DNA from: Acidobacteriota bacterium
GTDB taxonomy: Bacteria; Acidobacteriota; Terriglobia; UBA7540
Assembly (NCBI GenBank): GCA_021827245.1
Contig: JAKAWN010000184.1
Location: 1-12,500 of the forward strand
Length of the DNA: 12,500 nt
Reading direction: 5' to 3'
The notes beneath the pieces were generated by a model that ran no database searches, was not told the DNA's origin, and saw only the letters and a list, made by a program, of their open reading frames with translations. Below are positions 5,795 to 12,500 of this stretch, piece by piece. Made by a program: the position numbers and the translations under genes. Each line of letters opens with the position of its first letter. The first letter of the stretch is position 1.

Positions 5795-8155
5795 TCAAGC
5801 GACCTCAAGGGTCGTATTGATGGTCTGGACTGAACTTGAACCGACCATGATGTCGAATGTGCCCGGCTCGACGACCCAGTGCATATCGACGTTGTAAAAG
5901 CCGAGTTCCGCAGGCGTCAGCTTGAATTTGACTGTCCGCGTTTCGCCAGGCCTCAAGTGGACGCGCTCGAAACCTTTCAGTTGCTTGATGGGTCGCGTGA
6001 CGCTGCTGACCCGGTCACGGATGTAAAGCTGCGCAACCTCATCGCCTGCCCGCGAACCCGTGTTGGTCACATCCACGCTGACCGTCGTTTCGCCCTCAGG
6101 ATGGATGCTCGCGGGGGAGACCCGCAGGTTGGCAAACTTGAAGGTGGTGTAGCTCAAGCCATGGCCGAAGGGGAAAAGCGGGCCGCGCTTCTCGAACAGA
6201 TAAGGAACATCGGCCGAAGGCTTGCGATAGTAATAGGCCGGAAGCGCTCCCACCGTGCGCGGAAAGCTGATGGAGAGCTTGCCGCCGGGGTTCACATCGC
6301 CGAACAGCACCTGAGCCGCTGCCGTACCGCCCTCCTCGCCCAGGTACCAGCCTTCCAAAATGGCAGGTACGTGTTCGGCCACGTAATCGATGGAGAGCGG
6401 CCGGCCGTTAATCAGAAAGACCACCGTCGGCTTTCCTGTTTCGACGATGGAGCGGACCAACTGATTCTGAAGACTAACCATATCAAGCGAGGCACGGTCG
6501 CCGGGATCGTTCACGCCCGCCTCATGGCAGGTGGAATGATTGCCCCCGACAACCAGGATGGCAACATCCGCCTTGCGCGCGACCTCGGTGGCGGCGCGGA
6601 TGCTTTCGAGCTGAGTCGTCTCATTGGGGAGTTCGACTTTGCCATCGACGCGGACGCTTATCTGGCAACCTTCGACATAAAGCACGCGAGCCGATGAGCC
6701 GACACGGTTGCGAATACCCTGTAAGATAGTGACGTCGCTTTTCTGGGGCGAACGGCTATAGCCGCCCAGATGCACACTGGCTGCGTTGGGGCCGATCACG
6801 GCGATGGTCTTGTACTTCTTCAAATCAAGAGGCAGCAGATTGTTCTCGTTCTTCAGCAGCACGACGGCCTTCTGGGCGACCTCCAACGCCAGTTTCCGAT
6901 GTTCCGCGGAGTTGGTGATTTTCTCCGCATACTCCGGATCGACATAAGGATTTTCAAACAGCCCAAGCCGGAACTTCACCGAGAGGATTCTGGAGACGGC
7001 CCGGTCGACTTCGCTTTCCGGGACCTTCCCGGCGCGTACCTGTTCCACCAGCGTGGCATAGACGTCCCCATCGGAACGGTCATAATCAACACCTGCCGGC
7101 AGCGCCATGCGCGCCGCCCCGGCGTAATCGGCGGCGATGTGATGCGTGTCGACCAGCATCTCGAGGCCTCCGCCGTCAGACGTGACATATCCATCAAACC
7201 CCCACTCGCCCCGCAGGACGTCCTCCAGCAGCCAGCGATTAATGTGGCAAGGGATGCCGCCGTTGATCTCGCAGTAGGCCGCCATGACGCTCCCTATATG
7301 GGCTTCTTCCACCGCAGCGCGAAACATTGGAAAGAAAACTTCTCGCAGGTCGCGCTCCGCGTAGTTCGCGGGGGCCGTGTTGCGCCCGCCCCATGGCTCG
7401 CCAAGGGCTGCAAAGTGTTTCGCGGTAGCCAGCACATGATGGCGGTCAATCAGGTAATTCTCGCCCTGCAGCCCCTTGGTGGCGGCCACGTCGCTGCGGG
7501 TGGACAAGTAAGGATCTTCGCCGTAGGTCTCTTCGGTCCTGCCCCATCGCGGGTCGCGGGCCAGATTGAACACAGGTGCGAAAACCTGATTGATGCCTGT
7601 TGAGGCAGCTTCGTCCGCTGCGGCGGTGAAGGCCCGCTGGATCAGCGCGGGATCCCACGTGCATCCGAGGGCAATGGCCTGAGGGAAACTGGTTGCGTTG
7701 TCTGCCACGAAGCCGTGCAAGGCCTCGTTCTGGAAGATCTGCGGAATACCCAGGCGGGTCTTTTCCACCGCATAGCGTTGCAACGCGTTCCGATAGACAG
7801 CCTGATAGCGAGGGCCATGGCGCGAGTTCATATGATAAATCTGCCGGAAATTGCCCTGGATGCTCTTGTCGGTGAATTCGCCGGTAGGGTCGATAATTCC
7901 GTAACTTGAGGTCCTACCACCTCTCAATTGTTCAACTTTCTCTTCTAGCGTCATGCGCTTCAATAAATCCGCCGTGCGCTGTTTGATGGGAAGTTTGGGA
8001 TTGCGGTAGTCAGGAAGTGCGGTGCCCGACTGGCTTGATCCTTGAGAACTCTCCTGGGGCGCGGCGTCCGCGATTGGATTTGCGGCCACCGCGCGCCGGC
8101 CGGTCAGGAGAGCACCCGCCCCAGCAAGTATCGATGCAAATTCACGTCGTGTCAT
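5795..8155 (-). CDS. Tat-exported GH3 beta-glycosidase (glucosidase/xylosidase type)
   Basis: The protein is 786 residues. The ATG at 8155 has AGGAGG (complement of 8161-8166) five bases upstream. It begins with a twin-arginine signal (TRREF, residues 2-6, then a hydrophobic stretch to about 25). Domains follow the usual GH3 order: a TIM barrel (about 50-400), an alpha/beta sandwich (about 425-640) and a C-terminal fibronectin-III-like domain (about 675-785). The sugar-binding NEALHG (143-148), RDPRWGR (200-206) and AKHF (245-248) motifs are present. The nucleophile is Asp327 in GYVTSDGGG, where Trp normally follows in beta-glucosidases (SDW). Glu545 in CHEAG, ahead of GDR, is the likely acid/base. 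GH3 enzymes release terminal beta-linked glucose, xylose or similar sugars from oligosaccharides. The NEALHG/GRN style resembles beta-xylosidase-like members, but I would not fix the sugar. It lies between the receptor and the sulfatase on the same strand, with gaps of 253 and 153 bases. Confidence 0.94.
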   Translation of the reverse strand: MTRREFASILAGAGALLTGRRAVAANPIADAAPQESSQGSSQSGTALPDYRNPKLPIKQRTADLLKRMTLEEKVEQLRGGRTSSYGIIDPTGEFTDKSIQGNFRQIYHMNSRHGPRYQAVYRNALQRYAVEKTRLGIPQIFQNEALHGFVADNATSFPQAIALGCTWDPALIQRAFTAAADEAASTGINQVFAPVFNLARDPRWGRTEETYGEDPYLSTRSDVAATKGLQGENYLIDRHHVLATAKHFAALGEPWGGRNTAPANYAERDLREVFFPMFRAAVEEAHIGSVMAAYCEINGGIPCHINRWLLEDVLRGEWGFDGYVTSDGGGLEMLVDTHHIAADYAGAARMALPAGVDYDRSDGDVYATLVEQVRAGKVPESEVDRAVSRILSVKFRLGLFENPYVDPEYAEKITNSAEHRKLALEVAQKAVVLLKNENNLLPLDLKKYKTIAVIGPNAASVHLGGYSRSPQKSDVTILQGIRNRVGSSARVLYVEGCQISVRVDGKVELPNETTQLESIRAATEVARKADVAILVVGGNHSTCHEAGVNDPGDRASLDMVSLQNQLVRSIVETGKPTVVFLINGRPLSIDYVAEHVPAILEGWYLGEEGGTAAAQVLFGDVNPGGKLSISFPRTVGALPAYYYRKPSADVPYLFEKRGPLFPFGHGLSYTTFKFANLRVSPASIHPEGETTVSVDVTNTGSRAGDEVAQLYIRDRVSSVTRPIKQLKGFERVHLRPGETRTVKFKLTPAELGFYNVDMHWVVEPGTFDIMVGSSSVQTINTTLEVA

Positions 8156-8361
8156 GAATTCCTCCTGTCAGCGTCAACTAAAACATTCATGACGCGTGGA
8201 ATCATATATATCACGTTTTGTGTGCCATGTGCGATCGCGAGATGCGGAACGCCCGGGATCACCGGGGCGCCCGGATACTGGAAAGAATTCGCCTGGCCGG
8301 ACACACCCTCCTGCAGCCGTATGTGTGCGCCGCAAGCGCAGGCCATTCAACGCAGGATAAA

Positions 8362-8401
8362 GCCGCGGTCAATCAAAAGCTGATTTCTGATTGACCGTGG
8401 C
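8362..8401 (-). terminator. Hairpin just after the receptor gene, possible terminator or partial terminator
   Basis: The arms CCGCGGTCAATCA (8363-8375) and TGATTGACCGTGG (8388-8400) pair over 13 positions with one G-T mismatch (G.U in one strand), plus an outer G-C, around a 12-base loop. The hairpin begins 8 bases past the receptor stop codon in the direction of transcription. On the minus strand it is followed by only CTTTATCC, so the T run is weak. It may terminate part of the transcription, or protect the 3' end of the receptor message, letting the receptor be made in excess of the enzymes downstream. Confidence 0.6.
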
Positions 8402-8408
8402 GATCTCC

Positions 8409-11400
8409 CTAAAAGTGCAGCTCGAGTCCAATCTGGAGAATACGCGGGTCATGTGCGCCGGTGACTTGACCGAAGTTTCCAGCTCCGAAGTTTGTGCTGA
8501 CGCTGCTGAAGCTGGTGTGGTTGAAGACGTTGTAAAACTCGAATCGCAGCTCCGAACTAACCCGCTCCCCGAAACGGAAGTGCTTGTACAGTGACCAGTT
8601 GAAAACGGTTTGTGCCGGACCCGTTACGGTGTTGCGGCCCAGGTTTCCGAAGAACCCGGCCGCCGGAACGGCAAAGCCGGAAGTGGTGAACCACTGGTCC
8701 ACGGTATGGGGCGTACCGACCGGTCCCACCAGGTCAGGGCGTGTGGCCAAACCATGCCCGGCGCCGGTGATGCCGATGTTTAGGGGCAATCCGCCCTGGA
8801 TCGTTGTGATCCCTGCAAATTCCCAGCCTCCTAACAGTGCACCCTCCGCGCCGCGCGTACCTTTAAAGAAGGGCAGCAGCCAGTCGTAGTTCATCTGCAG
8901 GACCTGTGTGGTATTGAAGTCGGAAAGCGCCCAATTGCCGCGCAGATTGTAGGCATCCTGCGCCGTCTGGTTATAAGCGGAAGCGTCATCCATTGCTTTC
9001 GAATAGGTGTAGGCGATGCCGAGTTGAAGTCCCTTGCTCATGTGCCGCTCGAAGTTTACCTGCAGGGAATTGTAGTCGCTCATCGCAGCCATCTCTTCCA
9101 GCGTAATTGCTCCCCAGCCGGTAAAAGGCCTATACAGATTCTGAGGAGGCGGTGTCTTCGCACTCAGCGCGGGATTGTAGTTGAAGCCGGGAACGGGCAT
9201 CGGTTGATTCAGGTTCATGCTCACCGGCAGGTGCTCCGCATGCGTTCCCACGTAAGACACACCCAGCGTGGTGGACGGGGTCAGAAGATGCTGCACACCG
9301 AGGCTGTACTGCATCATCATGGGCGGCGGGTAATATGGATCAATCACCAGCAGCGCAGGCGGCGCAAGCGGAGCAACGCTTCCCACGGCCGGGTTGTTCA
9401 TGGGCGGCGTGGTGTTGGTGAGGCCGTAAGTCAGCGTCTCGTCTGTGGCGAAAGGTGGATTATTGGTGATGTTGTAGGTGTCATTCCCCTGCACGCGATA
9501 ATAACCCATTCCGAATCCGCCACGAATAGACGTCGTCCCGTGGTGAAACGGATCCCAGGCAAATCCGACGCGCGGGCCAAAATTGTTATATTGCGTCTGG
9601 GCCAGCCCGCGAGGCACGCCGTTGGTGCCGGCGACGTAGAGGCCGTTCATCACATTGCAGGTCGTGGCATTCGGAGTGCAGTCAATGTTTCCCGTCGTGC
9701 TGTTGAGCGTGGGAGCTTCTGCGGGGTTCCATTGGCCGGGAAGGAAATTGGAAAGCAGGTTCTTGGTCGTGTAAGTGTGCGGGATGAAAAACCAACGCAC
9801 GCCCAGGTTCAGCGTCAGGTTTGGTTTCACCTTCCAGTCGTCCTGAGCATAGGCCTCCACCTGGTTATAGCGGTAGCTCGGCACAATCTGGGTACTTAAC
9901 TCCTCGTAAGTGTTGGGGTATCCGAGCAGGAAATCGGCGAAAGGGTTGCCGGTGAACCCGCCGTTGAAGCTGAAATTTCCCTGCGATCTTCCTCCCGTAA
10001 TCTGGTCTTTTATGGAGTAGATGTAAAGTCCGCCAAACTCGAAGGTATGGTGGCCGGAAACTTTTGTCACGAAGTCTTCCCAGGCGAAATTCCGCTGAAA
10101 GTTATGCCACGGCAAATCCGTAACGTCATAGGTGCCATACCCTTGCGACAGGAACAAGGATGGAATGCGGTTGTCCGGATTGACCGGAAACAGTTGCGGA
10201 ATACTCAAGTCTGAAGGCCGCTGGTAGACTCCCGAGGGGAGGATTTGTATGCCGTCGTAACTGATGTTGAAGTTGAACTGGTTGACGAAGGTGGGACTGA
10301 AAGTTTTCGTTACGTTCACCACAAAGTTGTAGTCCGGCATAGTGCGGTCCGAGTGAACGGTGGGGAATGTGTCCGAGCCGAATTCAGCGGCAGGGAGTTG
10401 GCGGTAGAACTGCTCGTGGATGTAGTGTCCAAATACCTGCAAGCTGTTGTTGAACGTGTGATCAATGCGGACGAGTTCCTGGGCATAGTTGATGGGCTCA
10501 ACGGGCGAGGCGACGTAGTTATCGAACGAGGTCCCGCTGACGTTGGCCGTAGGAAAGACGCCCGCTTTAATAAGTGCTACGGCGTTGGGATTAAAGCATG
10601 ACGGGTCAATTTGCAGACCGCTGACGCAACTGGCCGGCACGCCCGGAGGGGGCGTCAAGGATGTGGCTTTGCCGACAATTGGCGACTGGCTGAAATTACC
10701 CTGCAATTCGAGAGGGCTGGGAGCGTGGAGGACGGTTGTCAGGCCCTCCCGGAACCGCCGCCACTCCTGGCTGTAGAAGAAGAAGGTCTTATGTTTCTGG
10801 ATGGGGCCGCCCAGAGTAAAGCCGAAATCGTTCTGCTTGAGCGGTGGAACGGGTTTGCCTGCACGGTTAGTGAAGAAATTGTTGGCGTCGAATACATCGT
10901 TGCGCACGAACTCGTATGCCGACCCGTGGAACTGGTCCGTGCCCTGCTTGATGGCCACATCGATAATTCCACCCCCCGCAGAGGGATACTGCGCGCCGTA
11001 ATTGCTCGTTATCACGCGAAACTCCTGGATGGCCGCCATCGCCGGGTAGGTTATAGGAGCGGAGTCCGATCCGGTATCCATATTCTCGGCTCCGTCGATC
11101 ATCCAATTGTTTGCTCCATAGCGCAGGCCATCGAAATTGATCGCCGACCCTCCGCCGGTGCCTCCTCCACCCGTATAAGGCGAATCAGGCAGGCGGCTGC
11201 GGGCGCCCGGCACCAGGGCAGCCAGCGTAATGTAATCGCGGCCATTGACCGCGATGCTGGAAATCTGGCTATGCCCGATCACTCCGCCAATTTCGGCGTT
11301 GGAAGTGTCAACGTGCGCGGCATTGGCAGCGACAGTCACGGACTGCGATACCGCGCCCAATTCCAGCTTGACATTCAAGGTGGCATTCTCGCCAACGGTG

Positions 11401-11711
11401 ATTTCGAGGCCGGTTTGATGCCAGGCCTTGAATCCTTTTGCTTCGACATAAACGTCGTAGGTGCCGACGTTGGGGCCAACGAGCAGGTAGTGCCCTGCCG
11501 AGTTGGAGAACGTTGTCCTGCTGGCGTGTGTGGCAGTATTAATAAAGGTTAGTTTTGCGTTGGGGACAGCGGCCCCGGTCGGGTCCAGAATAAAGCCGCT
11601 GATAGAGGCATTCAAGTTCTGTGCCATGCTCTGCGCTGGAAGTAAAAGAATGGAAAGAGCAAGGCAAACCAAGAGAAGGGCGAGTGGTCCGCGACTCGTT
11701 ATTGATTTCAT
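8409..11711 (-). CDS. TonB-dependent outer-membrane receptor, Oar-like with carboxypeptidase-regulatory domain
   Basis: The protein is 1100 residues. ATG 11711 has GAGGAG (complement of 11720-11725) eight bases upstream. A Sec signal peptide covers residues 1-30 (cleavage near SMA-QN). Residues about 33-118 form a carboxypeptidase-regulatory-like beta-sandwich (ISGFILDPTGAAVPNA and GHYLLVGPNVGTYDVYVEA). Residues about 120-260 form the plug (VNGRDYITLAALVPGAR, NFDGLRYGANNWMIDG, EFRVITSNYGAQY). The rest is a long beta-barrel ending in ILQIGLELHF, with the terminal Phe expected of outer-membrane proteins. Such receptors import large substrates using energy from TonB-ExbB-ExbD, which is not encoded here. 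There is no SusD-like lipoprotein beside it, consistent with acidobacterial rather than Bacteroidetes systems. As the first gene of a unit with GH3 and sulfatase genes it probably takes up the oligosaccharides they act on. Length and architecture are normal for the group; the substrate is inferred only from neighbours. Confidence 0.95.
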   Translation of the reverse strand: MKSITSRGPLALLLVCLALSILLLPAQSMAQNLNASISGFILDPTGAAVPNAKLTFINTATHASRTTFSNSAGHYLLVGPNVGTYDVYVEAKGFKAWHQTGLEITVGENATLNVKLELGAVSQSVTVAANAAHVDTSNAEIGGVIGHSQISSIAVNGRDYITLAALVPGARSRLPDSPYTGGGGTGGGSAINFDGLRYGANNWMIDGAENMDTGSDSAPITYPAMAAIQEFRVITSNYGAQYPSAGGGIIDVAIKQGTDQFHGSAYEFVRNDVFDANNFFTNRAGKPVPPLKQNDFGFTLGGPIQKHKTFFFYSQEWRRFREGLTTVLHAPSPLELQGNFSQSPIVGKATSLTPPPGVPASCVSGLQIDPSCFNPNAVALIKAGVFPTANVSGTSFDNYVASPVEPINYAQELVRIDHTFNNSLQVFGHYIHEQFYRQLPAAEFGSDTFPTVHSDRTMPDYNFVVNVTKTFSPTFVNQFNFNISYDGIQILPSGVYQRPSDLSIPQLFPVNPDNRIPSLFLSQGYGTYDVTDLPWHNFQRNFAWEDFVTKVSGHHTFEFGGLYIYSIKDQITGGRSQGNFSFNGGFTGNPFADFLLGYPNTYEELSTQIVPSYRYNQVEAYAQDDWKVKPNLTLNLGVRWFFIPHTYTTKNLLSNFLPGQWNPAEAPTLNSTTGNIDCTPNATTCNVMNGLYVAGTNGVPRGLAQTQYNNFGPRVGFAWDPFHHGTTSIRGGFGMGYYRVQGNDTYNITNNPPFATDETLTYGLTNTTPPMNNPAVGSVAPLAPPALLVIDPYYPPPMMMQYSLGVQHLLTPSTTLGVSYVGTHAEHLPVSMNLNQPMPVPGFNYNPALSAKTPPPQNLYRPFTGWGAITLEEMAAMSDYNSLQVNFERHMSKGLQLGIAYTYSKAMDDASAYNQTAQDAYNLRGNWALSDFNTTQVLQMNYDWLLPFFKGTRGAEGALLGGWEFAGITTIQGGLPLNIGITGAGHGLATRPDLVGPVGTPHTVDQWFTTSGFAVPAAGFFGNLGRNTVTGPAQTVFNWSLYKHFRFGERVSSELRFEFYNVFNHTSFSSVSTNFGAGNFGQVTGAHDPRILQIGLELHF

Positions 11712-11750
11712 GAAATCATCTCCTCTTTTTCACACTTGTGCGAGCGACGC

Positions 11751-11770
11751 TTCCTTCTCGAGAGAAGGAA
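11751..11770 (-). promoter_or_regulatory. Perfect hairpin in the receptor mRNA leader
   Basis: TTCCTTCT (11751-11758) and AGAAGGAA (11763-11770) are perfect complements around a four-base loop. The hairpin lies 39 bases upstream of the receptor start codon, between the predicted transcription start (near 11843) and the ribosome site. There is no T run right after it on the minus strand, so it is not an obvious terminator. A role in mRNA stability or translation control is possible but unproven. Confidence 0.45.
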
Positions 11771-11822
11771 ACTCTCAACTCACTGATTCAGACCCGGTGC
11801 CCCGACTTCGAAACTTCAATAT

Positions 11823-11860
11823 GATATGTGATATCTGCCCAGAAGGCGATTCATATCACA
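11823..11860. promoter_or_regulatory. Candidate operator: inverted GATAT/TGTGATAT repeats over the receptor promoter
   Basis: TGTGATAT (11827-11834) and ATATCACA (11853-11860) are perfect inverted 8-base repeats separated by 18 bases. The left half also sits inside a compact inverted repeat GATAT-GTG-ATATC (11823-11835). The right half overlaps the -10 box and spacer of the predicted receptor promoter, and the left half falls about 10-20 bases past the predicted start site. This is where a repressor would act. The binding protein is not identified and no regulator gene is in the window. Confidence 0.45.
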
Positions 11861-11878
11861 CGCCTAGAGCGCTGTCAA
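11850..11878 (-). promoter_or_regulatory. Predicted sigma-70-type promoter of the receptor unit
   Basis: Read leftward, TTGACA (complement of 11873-11878) is a perfect -35 box, followed by exactly 17 bases and TATGAA (complement of 11850-11855), which matches four of six -10 positions. The transcription start would fall near 11843, leaving a leader of about 130 bases before the receptor ATG at 11711. Confidence 0.65.
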
Positions 11879-12394
11879 GCAGCGTTCCGTGACGATTCCG
11901 CGACTGGGCCGGCACCCTTTGCAGGCAGTACCCTTTGATCAACCGCGGCGACCAATGCTGCGAATTCGAAGCGGCCTGATTACTGGGACAGACGAATTTG
12001 CACAATTCATATCGATGAGATATCCGTCCTGAATCCATCCGGCGTTTATCCTGCTTTTGCAAATGGATCAGGCAACAGTGTCGGTGACGGCGTGTTGTGA
12101 TCCTGCAAGGGTCAGGCGCGAAGTAAGATTGGCAACGGCCGTCGCTTGCCCCCTTGCCACCACGCAGTTCGTTTTGCCCTTGCTCGTAGAATCACTCTAT
12201 GTGTTTTCGTTGCCATGTCCAGGGCAATTTCCCAGCATCTCCGCCTTCTGCCTGCCATCTGACAGAATGCGCAAGCGGCCAATCAGCTCGAACGAATAGA
12301 TGAGGTGCTAACTCGACCGCACATATGACGGGCTAACGACTCTGAAGGGTTGCATTGTTCGAGTGGAAAAATGGTGACCTTTCGGGAAGCGTGT
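11862..12394. other. Intergenic region right of the receptor promoter, no convincing gene
   Basis: Beyond the receptor promoter (its -35 box ends at 11878) I find no frame with both a ribosome site and a protein-like sequence. The longest rightward frame (12057-12299) has a Cys- and Arg-rich composition typical of chance frames and no ribosome site. A small inverted repeat ATATC-GATGA-GATAT lies at 12009-12023 and shares the GATAT half-site with the candidate operator. No tRNA, terminator or tandem repeat was seen. Confidence 0.5.
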
Positions 12395-12500
12395 GTAAGT
12401 GGAGGTTTTTTGTCAGCAGGGTTGATCGTTGGCTTGTCCGAGGGTCGCCCGGTAATTCCACGGCATCCAGGCGGTGGGATTTTTGCCGAGCTCCGTCGTG
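12395..12500 (-). mobile_element. Possible end of an IS66-family insertion sequence (cut by window edge)
   Basis: The segment starts with GTAAGTGGAGG (12395-12405), which resembles the GTAAG-type tips of IS66-family elements, reading into the element. A leftward coding frame enters from the window edge and stops at 12413, 18 bases inside that tip, as the last transposase gene of IS66 elements commonly does. Only about 106 bases are visible and the other end, target duplication and full transposase are out of the window, so this is tentative. Confidence 0.38.
12413..12499 (-). CDS. Possible IS66-type transposase, C-terminal end only
   Basis: The leftward frame is open from the window edge and ends in TGA at 12415-12413, giving 28 residues. 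The stretch AWMPWNYRATL resembles the LLPWNW/LLPHNW-type ending of IS66 transposases (the short C-terminal domain just before the stop). Its closeness to a GTAAG-type tip supports this. A short tail can match by chance, so both the reading frame and the family are uncertain. The rest of the protein lies outside the window. Confidence 0.35.
   Translation of the reverse strand, partial: TTELGKNPTAWMPWNYRATLGQANDQPC

Noticed and set aside
8250..8273. GC-rich inverted stretch (CCCGG and CCGGG repeats) upstream of GH3
   Set aside because: Several short alternative pairings of about five bases exist, none with a T run or clear position, so no terminator or element is called.
8152..8346. Leftward 64-codon frame between the receptor and GH3 genes
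   Set aside because: It runs through the GH3 ribosome site and start codon, has a mixed composition without a recognisable domain and lacks support from spacing.
10611..11552. Long rightward open frame of about 313 codons
   Set aside because: It is antisense to the plug and regulatory domains of the receptor and has no ribosome site or domain.
12057..12299. Rightward 80-codon frame in the right intergenic region
   Set aside because: No ribosome site, chance-like Cys- and Arg-rich composition and no domain.
12371..12500. Rightward frame from ATG 12371 open to the window edge
   Set aside because: It runs across the putative IS tip and antisense to the transposase-like tail; it has no ribosome site.
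1..12500. CRISPR arrays, tRNA or rRNA genes, phage genes, toxin-antitoxin pairs, known defence systems
   Set aside because: Looked for on both strands; no regularly spaced repeats, cloverleaf, phage structural gene or defence-protein motif was seen.

Overview
The window looks like chromosomal DNA from an acidobacterium (Acidobacteriota). The main evidence is the 1100-residue TonB-dependent receptor with an N-terminal carboxypeptidase-regulatory-like domain and no SusD partner, a receptor type that is abundant in that phylum. The GC-rich coding style, clean AGGAGG-type ribosome sites and Tat-exported hydrolases also fit. The assignment is inferred from protein style, not from a marker gene.

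Layout. At 1-90 (-) is the first 30 codons of an exported protein cut by the window edge. 91-1078 is mostly intergenic, with one doubtful ORF (427-744) and one copy of a short dispersed repeat. 1079-3818 (+) holds a secreted GH27 enzyme followed by a secreted GH50 (agarase)-like enzyme, probably co-transcribed. 3819-4030 is the convergent junction, with a second copy of the repeat and a strong intrinsic terminator. 4031-11711 (-) holds, in transcription order, the TonB-dependent receptor, a GH3 enzyme and a sulfatase. A consensus-like promoter lies upstream of the receptor, overlapped by an inverted repeat that may be an operator. 11862-12394 has no convincing gene. 12395-12500 may be the end of an IS66-like insertion sequence.

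How the genes may work together. Two convergent units appear to encode a glycan-degradation system. The sulfatase and the GH27, GH50-like and GH3 enzymes are all exported and would remove sulfate and release sugars from a complex polysaccharide. The receptor would take up the oligosaccharides across the outer membrane. A sulfated galactan-like or galactose/arabinose-containing polysaccharide is the simplest guess. This is inference: there is no regulator, inner-membrane transporter or sulfatase-maturating enzyme in the window.

The most interesting points are active-site substitutions. The GH27 enzyme keeps its catalytic pair but lacks the sugar-binding Asp-Asp and the Cys-Glu-Trp glutamate of alpha-galactosidases. 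The sulfatase keeps its formylglycine Cys and other catalytic residues but has Glu-Gly where the first metal-binding Asp pair normally sits. I saw no CRISPR array, tRNA, rRNA, phage or defence module.
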